Assembly: GCA_965243185.1 (NCBI GenBank)
Contig: OZ251531.1
Coordinates: 3,162,001 to 3,226,000 of the forward strand
Direction: 5' to 3'
DNA from: CBDBCU01 sp965243185
Lineage (GTDB): Bacteria; Chloroflexota; Dehalococcoidia; Lucifugimonadales; UBA3495
Length of the DNA stretch: 64,000 bases
The notes below the pieces were generated by a model that saw only the letters and a list, made by a program, of their open reading frames with translations, was not told the DNA's origin and searched no databases. The position numbers and the translations under genes are program-made. Shown here piece after piece: positions 25,434-33,966 of this stretch. Each line of letters starts with the position of its first letter. The first letter of the stretch is position 1.

Positions 25434-25473
25434 TATATTCAACCGTCGTAATTCCCGTGAAAACGGGAATCCG
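25434..25473. repeat. Family B inverted-repeat remnant
   Basis: CAACCGTCGTAATTCCCG followed by the matching CGGGAAT arm, like the other family B elements but without the TATATGC end. It lies in the 150-base gap between tRNA-Glu and the third methyltransferase. Confidence 0.55.
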
Positions 25474-25491
25474 GCAACATAAAAGCACCGC

Positions 25492-28338
25492 CTACAGCCG
25501 CCGATTGGATACCACCGGTTCCGAGGCCAGCAAACGGCGCAATCCCTCCAGATTAGGCAAGCCCAGGATTTCCGACAAGCCATCATCCAAGGCCCGCCGC
25601 GCCGGGCAATCCACCATATCCGGCAGCCGCTCAAACTCGGCCTCCGCCAAAGCGTCAAACAGCTTGAACAAGGCAGCCAGCTGGTCTGCGGAAAGGGCAC
25701 GAGGATCGAGGACGGGAAACACTTCCATATCGGCTTTCTTGGGCTGCACCCAACTGCCCATTGTAGTGTTGCGGATGGCAAGCAGGGTCAATATGCCCAC
25801 GCTGCTGTTCAGCCACGCCGCCAACGCCTTTTCGATGTCTTGGCTTTCCACACAAACCGTCCACCACATACGGCCAAGCACATTTTCCCGGGACCGCATA
25901 GCAACAACCCGGGCGGTGTTCACTCGGAAGCGGGCGGCGACCAATAGCCGCCCGGCCTGCTCCCAAAGTCGTTCCCCATATCCCGGATTTTGCTTGCCCC
26001 GGGGTATTACCAAAGGGGCGAGATAGGCATTGGGGGAACACAGCAAAGACTTCCTCTCGTCGGTATCGTGTCGGTCGACAAGCGGGTAAGCAGTTATGGA
26101 ACCAGTTTTGTCAAACCCGTCGTCAAGGCGGCGGGAATCGGGTCCAATTGGCCCAAACTCGGCCAGTTGGGTCATAGGAATCTTGGCAGTAGTCGAGGTG
26201 CCGGGAATCCTTACTTCCCCGTTGTCCAACAGATTCCTAGCGGCCCGGAGCAGGTCGGCCCGGGCAAACTGGATGCCAAACCACTGCTTGCCGGCAAACC
26301 GGGACTCCGGGATGGACACCAATTCGCCAATATGCCTGCCCTCAACTTCCAGCAGCCCCGTACCGCTATCCTCAAAGTTGGCTGCGGCAGTAGCCGCAAT
26401 CCCTTGAGCTACCCGGTGCGCGTCGCCGACGCTTCCCGGGTTTTGCCACAGATTCACAAAGATGGTGCGCGTCTCCGGGGATTTGCCCTTGCCTACCTTG
26501 CCATTGACCGGGCGGCGGGTGGCAATAAGCAGAACTTCTGATAGGTCGGTGCTGTCGGAAAAGTTGTAACGGCGCGGGTCGTGGGACGCCACCACCATAT
26601 TCAGGGTAAAGTCCTTCTCAATAAGAGCGCGGGTTTGCTCCCAAGACGGGCCGGTGCAGACCGTTGCCGGCAGCACCAAAGCCAAGCGTCCCTCCCCGGG
26701 GTGGAGCTTAGGCGTAGCAGCGGCCACAAAGGCGGCCCCCAAGCCGGCAGTTCCGGTAGCTTGCCGAGACTTTAACCGCCTTCTTAACTCCTTCTGTAGT
26801 TGGCCTCGCTCCCCGTCCGGCAGACTGCCAAACAGCAGGTTGCCAAAACCTGACCGCGTAAAAGGCGGGTTCATAATCGCCAAATCCAAGCTAGGCAGGC
26901 GAACCGTTTCGCCATTGGCAGCCGTAGTGCCGCCATTGCCATACACCTTGGCCGCCTCTCGAATAACGCCGCCGGAAATATCGGGAGACAACGCAAACTG
27001 CACCGGCACTTCATCATTGCCCAAAAAATCAAGGGAACCCAAGGATACCTTGGCCCCGTCGGAACCATAAGGCATTACATAGAGATTCATCCGGTCAAAT
27101 TGAATCTCAGTGTTGAGCATCGCCAGACTGGTTGCCGCAAAGTGGATTGCGGAAAGCTGCACATCGTAGCCGTGAATCGCTTGCTCCACCATAGCCTTGT
27201 GTAAGGCGGCGGCCTGCTGCCCTCCCGCATCCAGATGACGCCGCCCTGCTTCGGCGGCCACGGCCATCAGCAAAGTGCCGGTGCCGCAGGCCAAATCCGC
27301 TATATTCAGCGCCCCCGGGAATTCGTGATCCTTCCAATCTATATGCGGCGGCCAGTTGTGAAACACCAGCCGGGAAAGCAGGGTAGCCGCCGGTACGGAT
27401 GTGTAATAGGCGCCGGTGAACTTGGCATCGCTCAACAGCGTATGAAACAGCCGCCCCGAAAGGTCATGACCCTCTAACCCCCGGGTATCCTCCATTGCCC
27501 TAATCAGGGGCTCCACCGACTCCGCCTGCAATAGGGGATACACGTCCCGAAGCACATCCAGAATTTGGAGGGCCAGCTCGAAAACCGGCACATAGTCAAT
27601 GCTTTTACAGATCTTCTGCCACTCTTCTTGCAGGCCGGGAACGCCGCCACGCCACGCCTCTTCAACCGACTTCACTTCCTCGTTGACGCTGGCCAAGCGG
27701 TCTTGAAAAGCCAAGGCATTGAACAGCACCAGAGCCGCAATGCGGCGGGCTTTAACTCGGTTGACTTCCTGGTCTGTTTCGGCAATTTTTTGGGCGACGC
27801 GGAAGGCGGTTCGGGCGTGCTTGGCCATCTCATCCGCCGACCGCGCCAAGGCAAACTCAACAATCCCGGCCGCCGTCGCTACCCGGTCAACCCCTTCCAG
27901 TTCCAAAGGCAAGGCGCGCAAATAGTCCGCCAGGTCAGCCACCGACCCCTCGTGTATCAACCGCTCTTCGCTAACCTTCCCCCTGGTGCCGTGCAGCCAC
28001 CAACGCAGCCCAATCGTGGCCGCCAAGGCAAAAGCCAAATCCTCAATCGGCTTCATCCACTCGGGATACAGAACTCCCACGGCGGCCAGAGAACTTTTAT
28101 CCCTTTCCAGCCGCTCGTCCAGTTGCGTCGCCAGCAGGTTGGCCGACCCGGCCCACTTGCATTCCAAGATGACCGAATCCCTGCTTTTCAGGTTGACCCG
28201 CACATCCGGCGTCTGGCAGCGACTCTTGCGCTCTGCCCTGGCCGCCAGTCCCCGACCCCGCAGAGCCTCCGTCAGCAAAGTATTAACCGCCTCCTCCCGG
28301 ACCGTTTCCCGGTCATTACCTTCCCTATCCGGTTGCAT
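25492..28338 (-). CDS. Type IIG-like N6-adenine DNA methyltransferase (third)
   Basis: 948 residues from ATG 28338 (GGGGAAGG upstream, and a promoter just before). The N-terminus has a canonical PD-(D/E)XK nuclease motif: TPDVRV ... VILECKW (residues ~41-60). A helical segment follows, then the methyltransferase core with ACGTG (~345) and NPPF (~487), then a C-terminal target-recognition region. Same architecture as the twins at 4-7 and 16-19 kb but only distantly similar, and without an internal palindrome that I can see. As a single-chain restriction-modification enzyme it would both methylate and cut. No accessory genes adjoin. Confidence 0.82.
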   Translation of the reverse strand: MQPDREGNDRETVREEAVNTLLTEALRGRGLAARAERKSRCQTPDVRVNLKSRDSVILECKWAGSANLLATQLDERLERDKSSLAAVGVLYPEWMKPIEDLAFALAATIGLRWWLHGTRGKVSEERLIHEGSVADLADYLRALPLELEGVDRVATAAGIVEFALARSADEMAKHARTAFRVAQKIAETDQEVNRVKARRIAALVLFNALAFQDRLASVNEEVKSVEEAWRGGVPGLQEEWQKICKSIDYVPVFELALQILDVLRDVYPLLQAESVEPLIRAMEDTRGLEGHDLSGRLFHTLLSDAKFTGAYYTSVPAATLLSRLVFHNWPPHIDWKDHEFPGALNIADLACGTGTLLMAVAAEAGRRHLDAGGQQAAALHKAMVEQAIHGYDVQLSAIHFAATSLAMLNTEIQFDRMNLYVMPYGSDGAKVSLGSLDFLGNDEVPVQFALSPDISGGVIREAAKVYGNGGTTAANGETVRLPSLDLAIMNPPFTRSGFGNLLFGSLPDGERGQLQKELRRRLKSRQATGTAGLGAAFVAAATPKLHPGEGRLALVLPATVCTGPSWEQTRALIEKDFTLNMVVASHDPRRYNFSDSTDLSEVLLIATRRPVNGKVGKGKSPETRTIFVNLWQNPGSVGDAHRVAQGIAATAAANFEDSGTGLLEVEGRHIGELVSIPESRFAGKQWFGIQFARADLLRAARNLLDNGEVRIPGTSTTAKIPMTQLAEFGPIGPDSRRLDDGFDKTGSITAYPLVDRHDTDERKSLLCSPNAYLAPLVIPRGKQNPGYGERLWEQAGRLLVAARFRVNTARVVAMRSRENVLGRMWWTVCVESQDIEKALAAWLNSSVGILTLLAIRNTTMGSWVQPKKADMEVFPVLDPRALSADQLAALFKLFDALAEAEFERLPDMVDCPARRALDDGLSEILGLPNLEGLRRLLASEPVVSNRRL

Positions 28339-28371
28339 AACCTTCCCCTCGACGCGCCAGTTTCCACCCCA

Positions 28372-28380
28372 ACTATAGCA
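28372..28380 (-). promoter_or_regulatory. Extended -10 promoter of the third methyltransferase
   Basis: Minus-strand TGCTATAGT, an extended -10 differing from consensus at one base, 33 bases before ATG 28338. It makes any start upstream of this point unlikely. Confidence 0.5.
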
Positions 28381-28434
28381 AAGAACAAACTCCCTTGCCA
28401 TCAGCCAGCGTCATCAGACCCGCGGAAATCTCCC

Positions 28435-30051
28435 CTACTCCCACTCTATCGTCCCCGGCGGCTTGCTCGTTATGTCATACACCACCCGATTCACCCCCGC
28501 CACCTCATTAACAATCCGACTCGACATCCGCCCCAAAACCTCATACGGCAGCCGCACCCAATCCGCCGTCATCGCATCCACGCTCGCCACCGCCCGGATC
28601 GCGCACACCTGCCCATAAGTCCGATAATCCCCCATCACGCCCACCGTGCGGCTGTCCGTCAGCACCGCAAAACTCTGCCAAATCTCCTCATACAGCCCGG
28701 CCCGGCGCACCTCCTCCAGCACAATCCCATCGCACTCCCGCAAAATCCCCAACCGCTCCTCCGTAACCTCCCCGATAATCCGTATCGCCAGCCCCGGCCC
28801 CGGGAAGGGCTGCCGCAGCACCATCTCCCGCGGCAATCCCAACTCCAGCCCCACCTCCCGCACCTCATCCTTATACAGATAGCGCAGCGGCTCCACCAGC
28901 TTTAACTGCATATAATCCGGCAGCCCGCCCACATTGTGATGCGTCTTAATCCGCGCCGACGCCCCATTTTCCGGCGCCTCGCTCTCAATCACATCCGGGT
29001 ACAGCGTCCCCTGCGCCAGAAACTCGGCGTCATTCAACTCTGCCGCCGTCTCCTCAAACACATCCACAAACTGCGCCCCGATAATTTTCCGCTTTTCCTC
29101 CGGGTCCGTAATCCCCTGCAAACCGGCCAAAAACCGCGCCCCGGCATCCACATACAGCAGGTTCAGCCCCAAATTGCGCCGGTAAGTTTCTTGCACCTGC
29201 TCCGCTTCCCCCTTCCGCAGCAACCCGTTGTTCACAAAAATGCCGGTCAGCCGCTCCCCGATGGCCCGGTGCAGCAGCAACGCCGCCACCGACGAATCCA
29301 CCCCCCCGGACAGCGCGCAAATCACCCGACTGTCCCCTACCTGCTCCCGTATCCCCCGTACCGCATCGGCGACAAAGTTCTGCGGCGTCCAATTCTCCCC
29401 ACAACCGCAAACCCGCAGCAAAAAGTTCTCCAGAATGTTCCGCCCCAGCGGCGTATGCTCCACTTCCGGGTGAAACTGGATACCGAACCGCTTGCCGCCA
29501 TCGCTAACGGCGGCGTGCGGCGAATTCTCCGTAGCCGCCAACGCCGAAAATCCCGCCGGCAGTTCCGCCACCCGGTCGCCGTGACTCATCCACACCGGAA
29601 AGGACTCCGGCAAACCCACCAGCAAAGCATTCCCGCCGCCGGTCTGCCGCACCGTCGCCGAACCATACTCCCGCTGCTCACTAGGCGCCACTCGCCCGCC
29701 CAGCTGGTGTACCAAAGCCTGCATCCCGTAGCAGATGCCCAAAATCGGCAGCTCCCGCTCCAAAACCCAATCGGGAATTAGCGGCGCCCCCGGTTCATAC
29801 ACGCTGGCCGGCCCCCCGGACAAAATCACCCCCTTGGGGACAATCCGCTCCGTAACCCGTTCCCAATCCGCCCTCGCCGGCGCCACCTCCGAATAAACCT
29901 TCAACTCCCGCGCCCGCCGCGCAATCAAATGGCTGTATTGCGACCCAAAGTCAACAATCACCACCCCCTCCGCCACCGCCCGCCCGCCGCTATCGCCACC
30001 GCCGCCGCCGGTATCAGTATCCCCAAAACTACCCCCTTGCCGGTTCCCCAT
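28435..30051 (-). CDS. guaA: GMP synthase (glutamine-hydrolysing)
   Basis: 538 residues; converts XMP, ATP and glutamine to GMP. The glutaminase domain has VDFGSQYSHLIARR, the nucleophile in GICYGMQ and the His-Glu pair in HPEVEHT. The PP-loop is SGGVDSS, and the C-terminal dimerisation domain ends PPGTIEWE. The N-terminus carries an extra ~28-residue Gly-rich stretch before the conserved start; a downstream GTG could be the real start. A TATAAT on the minus strand at 30119-30124 may be the -10 box. Confidence 0.95.
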   Translation of the reverse strand: MGNRQGGSFGDTDTGGGGGDSGGRAVAEGVVIVDFGSQYSHLIARRARELKVYSEVAPARADWERVTERIVPKGVILSGGPASVYEPGAPLIPDWVLERELPILGICYGMQALVHQLGGRVAPSEQREYGSATVRQTGGGNALLVGLPESFPVWMSHGDRVAELPAGFSALAATENSPHAAVSDGGKRFGIQFHPEVEHTPLGRNILENFLLRVCGCGENWTPQNFVADAVRGIREQVGDSRVICALSGGVDSSVAALLLHRAIGERLTGIFVNNGLLRKGEAEQVQETYRRNLGLNLLYVDAGARFLAGLQGITDPEEKRKIIGAQFVDVFEETAAELNDAEFLAQGTLYPDVIESEAPENGASARIKTHHNVGGLPDYMQLKLVEPLRYLYKDEVREVGLELGLPREMVLRQPFPGPGLAIRIIGEVTEERLGILRECDGIVLEEVRRAGLYEEIWQSFAVLTDSRTVGVMGDYRTYGQVCAIRAVASVDAMTADWVRLPYEVLGRMSSRIVNEVAGVNRVVYDITSKPPGTIEWE

Positions 30052-30156
30052 CAGCCAATTCCCCCGTTCCTTACGGATTTCCCTCGCTCCTGCGAAATAG
30101 CATCCTTCGCGACATGGAATTATATATCAAACCCAATGGCAAATACCCTGCTCCCT

Positions 30157-30190
30157 ACCGTCATTCCCTTGCCAACGGGAATCCGGAAAT
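30157..30190. repeat. Family B inverted-repeat remnant
   Basis: ACCGTCATTCCCTTGCC followed by AACGGGAATCCGG, the core hairpin of family B, in the gap between guaA and the SMP-30 gene. Confidence 0.5.
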
Positions 30191-30277
30191 TCCCCCAAAG
30201 CGGCGTGGAGTCGCCGCAAACCGCCCCATCTGCTACAATCCCCCCAACAAAATTGGCAGCAATCAAGGGAGGTCCTT

Positions 30278-31192
30278 ATGGCTTGGCATTACGATTACCG
30301 GTTCGAGTTGCTCAACCGTCCCTACGGCGGCGTTAGCGAAGGGCCGGTTTGGGATGGCGAATCCATCCTCTTTACCCACATTCCCACCAGCCGCATTATA
30401 CGCTACGACCCCAACTCCGGGGATATTGCCGAGGATCGGAGCAATACCAACCACACCAACGGCTTGGCGTTTGACGCCCGGGGCAACCTGTTCGGCTGCT
30501 GCTCCGGCGGCCGGGCTATCGTCCGCTTTAACCCGGATGGTACTACCACCACTGTCGCCGACCGGGTGGACGGACAAAAGCTCAACACCCCCAACGACCT
30601 GGCCATTGACCGCCGCGGCCGCATCTGGTTCACCAACCCCTGGAACGCCGGCAACATCGACCCCAGCGAAGTCGAGGAACTGGACAACCGCTCGGTGCTG
30701 TGCGCCGCCCCCCAACCGGATGGCAGCTATACGGTAACCCGCGTTACCTTTGACACCACGATGCCCAACGGTATCCTGGTTTCCCCCGACCAGCGCACCC
30801 TCTATGTGGCCGAAAGCAACAGCGACCGCCCCGACCTGAACCGGGAACTGCGCGCCTACCCCATCAATGACGATGGCAGTCTGGGGGCTTACCGCACCCT
30901 GCACACCTTCGGCGCCGACGCCGCCGGGGCGCAGCGCGGCATTGACGGGATGTGCCTCGACGCCGAGGGCAACATTGTCGCCACCGCCGGCTGGGAAATC
31001 AGCGGCCCCGGCGGGATGATTTATGTATTTTCCCCCACCGGCCGGGTGTTGGAAACCCATCCCATCGCCGCCAACCGCCCCACCAACTGCTGCTTTGGCG
31101 GCCCCGGCTTGACTACCCTGTATGTTACCTCGACCGACGGCCACTTTTACCGGGCTGAAACCGACCGGGTGGGCTGGGCGATTTACCCTTAA
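30278..31192 (+). CDS. SMP-30/gluconolactonase-like lactonase
   Basis: 304 residues forming a six-bladed propeller. Metal-site residues are in GPVWDGE (Glu), NTPNDLAIDRRG (Asn/Asp) and SPDQRTLYVAES; GIDGMCLDAEGN forms a later blade. These calcium- or zinc-dependent enzymes open sugar or other lactones. ATG 30278 follows a GGGAGGTCCTT ribosome site. First gene of a plus-strand run with a hypothetical gene and an enoyl-CoA hydratase. Confidence 0.88.
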   Translation: MAWHYDYRFELLNRPYGGVSEGPVWDGESILFTHIPTSRIIRYDPNSGDIAEDRSNTNHTNGLAFDARGNLFGCCSGGRAIVRFNPDGTTTTVADRVDGQKLNTPNDLAIDRRGRIWFTNPWNAGNIDPSEVEELDNRSVLCAAPQPDGSYTVTRVTFDTTMPNGILVSPDQRTLYVAESNSDRPDLNRELRAYPINDDGSLGAYRTLHTFGADAAGAQRGIDGMCLDAEGNIVATAGWEISGPGGMIYVFSPTGRVLETHPIAANRPTNCCFGGPGLTTLYVTSTDGHFYRAETDRVGWAIYP

Positions 31193-31229
31193 ACCGGGTT
31201 ACAAAACGGTATCTGCCCAGGAGCGGCTT

Positions 31230-31586
31230 ATGCAGGATATGGATTTGCGGGGACATGGGATTGGTCGGCGGCAGCTACGGCAGGGCGGCGGCCGCGGCAA
31301 CGGCAATGACCATGTCGAGGATTTGTACGGCTGCACCGAGCTTTATGTCTATCAGCCCCCCAACAAGCGGGTAACCGGCTACGAATCCCTCAAGCTGTTC
31401 CTCGAATCCGAAGGCTGCGAGGTACTCTTTACCGCTGACGCCCCGCCGGAGTTAAACGGCTACGAAACCCTGCGGATTACCCAACGGCAGGGGCAGCCCA
31501 TCCCGGCGGCCGTAGTCAAGCGCGCCCATTCCTGGGCCCACCAGCGCAACTTTCTGCACAGCTTTTTCAAGCCGATGTACCGCTAG
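31230..31586 (+). CDS. Conserved-looking hypothetical protein
   Basis: 118 residues from ATG 31230, which has AGGAG six bases upstream. Sequence features: an Arg/Gly-rich N-terminus (RRQLRQGGGRGNG), then a mixed alpha/beta stretch with TELYVYQPPNKRVTGYESLKL and a basic, aromatic C-terminus (HSWAHQRNFLHSFF). No family recognised. It lies 37 bases after the SMP-30 gene and 17 before the enoyl-CoA hydratase gene, so probably in one transcript. Confidence 0.6.
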   Translation: MQDMDLRGHGIGRRQLRQGGGRGNGNDHVEDLYGCTELYVYQPPNKRVTGYESLKLFLESEGCEVLFTADAPPELNGYETLRITQRQGQPIPAAVVKRAHSWAHQRNFLHSFFKPMYR

Positions 31587-31603
31587 ACCAGCCGGGGGAA
31601 ACC

Positions 31604-32383
31604 TTGACCTACGCCGATCTGAAACTGGAAACCGCCGCCGCCGTAGCTACCTTAACCCTGAACCGCCCCGACGCCCTGAACGCTTTAAGCCCGGCTCTGT
31701 TGGCGCAGTTTTCCGCCGCCGTGGCCGCCGTAGGCAAGGATGAATCGGTCAAGGCGTTGGTTATCCGGGGCGAAGGGCGGTCCTTTTGCGCCGGCGCCGA
31801 TTTGCTGTTCTTTGACACCGTCTTTGCCGATCTATCCCGCCTGCCGCCTTATGTCAAACTGCTGAACGACTGCCTCTTGCAGCTCGAGGAACTGCCCATC
31901 CCGACCATTGCGGTGGTGCATGGCTTCGCCTTGGCCGGGGGCTTGGAGCTGATGCTGGCTTGCGACCTGGCTTTGGCGGCAACGGATGCCCGTATCGGCG
32001 ACCAGCACGCCAACTTTGGCTTGATGCCCGGCGGCGGCTCCACGCAACGACTGCCCCGCCGTATCGGGATGCCGCGGGCCATGGAACTGTTGACCACCGG
32101 CCGCCACCTTTCCGGGATTGAAGCCGCCGAGTGGGGGTTAGTCTTGCGCGCTGTCCCCCCGGAATACCTGAACACCGAACTGGAGTCGCTACTGTCCCAA
32201 CTGCGGAATAAAAGCCGTACCGGCTTGGGCTGGATTAAATCCATCACCCAACGCGGCAAAGATTTGCCCTTGCGGGAAGGCATCGCCCTGGAAAGCCTGG
32301 CCTTTACCCAATACTTCGCCACCTCCCCCCACCCGCAGCAGGGCATTCAGGCATTCAAGGAAAAAAGGCCGGCAGAGTTTTAG
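31604..32383 (+). CDS. Enoyl-CoA hydratase/isomerase family protein
   Basis: 259 residues, crotonase fold. Oxyanion-hole elements are RSFCAGADLLFF and FALAGGLELMLACDLA; GGGSTQRLPRRIG follows with RAMELLTTGR. Catalyses hydration or isomerisation of an enoyl-CoA; substrate not resolvable. Start TTG 31604 after GGGGGAAACC. Convergent with the FRG-TPR gene. Confidence 0.9.
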   Translation: MTYADLKLETAAAVATLTLNRPDALNALSPALLAQFSAAVAAVGKDESVKALVIRGEGRSFCAGADLLFFDTVFADLSRLPPYVKLLNDCLLQLEELPIPTIAVVHGFALAGGLELMLACDLALAATDARIGDQHANFGLMPGGGSTQRLPRRIGMPRAMELLTTGRHLSGIEAAEWGLVLRAVPPEYLNTELESLLSQLRNKSRTGLGWIKSITQRGKDLPLREGIALESLAFTQYFATSPHPQQGIQAFKEKRPAEF

Positions 32384-32400
32384 GAATCTGGATGTGGAGT

Positions 32401-33609
32401 TCAGCCCCCCAGCATTTCAGCAATATCAGGGGGAACTTCGAGACCGTGCTGCTGCTCAAAGGCGGCGACGCTTTCGTAATCGTTGCGGAACGAGGCAGAT
32501 ATATCGAACCCCATAGCTTTGGCCGCAGTCAAATCAGACTTGGCCTTTTCCCACTCGCCCAAGTGCAACCAAGCCTCCCCGCGATAGCAATAAGCCTCTG
32601 CATAATTAGGGGACTGATCTATCGCACTGGTGAAGTCTTGGACAGCGCGGTCATACTCTCTTTTACGCAAGCAAGAAACACCGCGATTGCTATAGCCCAA
32701 GAAGTCTTGCGGGTTCAGGTCTATTGCTTGGGTAAAGTCTTGGATGGCAAGGTCAAGCTCACCTTTGAGAACATAAGTAGTCCCGCGATTGCCATAAGCC
32801 ACAGCGTAGTCCGGATCCAGAGCTATGGCGTAGTCAAAATCCGCAATAGCGAGGTCAAGTTTCCCCAAGTTCCCATAAGCCACGCCGCGACCGTTATAGA
32901 CTTCGACCAGTTGCGGGTTAAGCGTCAAGGCTCGGCTAAAGCCGTCGATAGCCCCTTGGTAATCTCCGGTTTCCAGAAGGGATTGGGCACCATTGAAAAT
33001 ATCAATGGCTTCCTGGTGGATGACCGCGTACCGGATATAGCCGTGCAAGTCGTTGTAGATAGTCTCAGCGTATATACCGTGGCACCGCCGCAGGTAGCTT
33101 AACAGCGACGCTTTAAGTCGAGCAGGAATAACAACCACGCTATCCGGCTCAATAAAACCTGCCGGCGGGCGCACGAATATGCTTTTCTGAGCAATTACCC
33201 GGTTCACCGGGCGGCTCGGTTCGTGGATGTAATCTTCGATGGCCGCCGACCTCTCCAGCAGGATGACGCGACCATCTTGGGAATGGTTGCCGTCGCAGGC
33301 AAAGAACAAGGCGATAAAACAGTCGGTGGTAAAGTCAATCAGGTTGGTTTTGCCGCCATAATGCTGGAGTTCGGTCAGAATTTCAAACTCGTCTTTCTCG
33401 GCAGTGAATCCTCGCGCTACCAGTAAGCGGGCTTGTTGCACAGCTTCAACTTGCCCGCGCAAAGAGTCCGGCAACTCTCGATAGAGGCTGGAGGACACAT
33501 CGGTATGCTTCTTATTGGTTTCGCCCCGAAAAATGTAATCACCTCCGGCAACCTTGCGCGTCAAGTCGTTGACTACATCCAAAACTTCATCCAAGTCACC
33601 GTTAGGCAT
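32401..33609 (-). CDS. FRG-domain protein with TPR repeats
   Basis: 402 residues. N-terminal FRG domain (YIFRGE near 26-31, LYRELP, ELQHYGGKTNLIDFT near 80-94, LFFACDG). It continues to about residue 190 and is followed by at least five tetratricopeptide repeats (for example AYGNRGTTYVLKGELDLAIQDF). FRG domains occur in bacterial proteins of uncertain role, some tied to antiphage defence; TPRs bind other proteins. The start codon overlaps the stop of a small upstream ORF by 8 bases, so translation is likely coupled. Codon use is more A/T-rich than in neighbours, a hint of transfer. Confidence 0.8.
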   Translation of the reverse strand: MPNGDLDEVLDVVNDLTRKVAGGDYIFRGETNKKHTDVSSSLYRELPDSLRGQVEAVQQARLLVARGFTAEKDEFEILTELQHYGGKTNLIDFTTDCFIALFFACDGNHSQDGRVILLERSAAIEDYIHEPSRPVNRVIAQKSIFVRPPAGFIEPDSVVVIPARLKASLLSYLRRCHGIYAETIYNDLHGYIRYAVIHQEAIDIFNGAQSLLETGDYQGAIDGFSRALTLNPQLVEVYNGRGVAYGNLGKLDLAIADFDYAIALDPDYAVAYGNRGTTYVLKGELDLAIQDFTQAIDLNPQDFLGYSNRGVSCLRKREYDRAVQDFTSAIDQSPNYAEAYCYRGEAWLHLGEWEKAKSDLTAAKAMGFDISASFRNDYESVAAFEQQHGLEVPPDIAEMLGG

Positions 33610-33775
33610 ACCGCCCTCCGGGTTTGCCCGGTTGCCGGTTAATAGTTAGCCGCGCGCCGCCCCGCTGTTGCCGCCGCCGCCGCCGCGGTTGCCGGTCAAT
33701 TTTATTGGGCTTGCCAGAAGGCGCGGTTTTCATCCCCGACAGGGAGCCGTAGCTGTAGGTACCACTGGTCTGCAT
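33602..33775 (-). CDS. Small basic protein coupled to the FRG-TPR gene
   Basis: 57 residues. The ATG at 33775 has an excellent ribosome site (GGGAGGTGA, 33780-33788) and lies behind two promoter-like sequences. Composition: a Ser/Gly/Tyr start (QTSGTYSYGSLSG), then a strongly basic stretch with RQPRRRRRQQRGG, ending GGRYA. Its stop overlaps the start of the FRG-TPR gene (shared 33602-33609). No family recognised. It could be a small partner such as an antitoxin or nucleic-acid-binding protein, or a leader peptide that controls FRG translation. The expression signals, not similarity, make it credible. Confidence 0.6.
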   Translation of the reverse strand: MQTSGTYSYGSLSGMKTAPSGKPNKIDRQPRRRRRQQRGGARLTINRQPGKPGGRYA

Positions 33776-33829
33776 AATTTCACCTCCCGCTGCCGTGTTT
33801 CAGCAGATGCTGATGGTTGGCTTGGCTGG

Positions 33830-33838
33830 ATTATAACA
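33830..33838 (-). promoter_or_regulatory. Second, proximal promoter of the small ORF-FRG unit
   Basis: Minus-strand TGTTATAAT, an extended -10 with perfect TATAAT at 33830-33835, without a good -35. It is 55 bases before the ATG at 33775. Confidence 0.45.
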
Positions 33839-33864
33839 AACCCTGCCAACAACTGCTACCCTTA

Positions 33865-33893
33865 ATTATTCCCTTCTCCCAAGCCTTTGTCAA
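33865..33893 (-). promoter_or_regulatory. Strong sigma70-type promoter of the small ORF-FRG unit
   Basis: Minus-strand TTGACA (33888-33893), 17-base spacer, AATAAT (33865-33870). A consensus -35 with optimal spacing makes this one of the best promoters in the window. Confidence 0.7.
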
Positions 33894-33966
33894 GCAAAAA
33901 TACCCGTATTCGCACTACTTCCCCGCGTGCCGACGCCGTTGGCACACCTGACCTACGACGGAAGTT

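Noticed and set aside
27565..28905. Plus-strand frame of 446 codons spanning the end of guaA and the third methyltransferase
   Set aside because: Crosses two genes with clear motifs on the other strand; His/Pro/Arg-rich without domain features.
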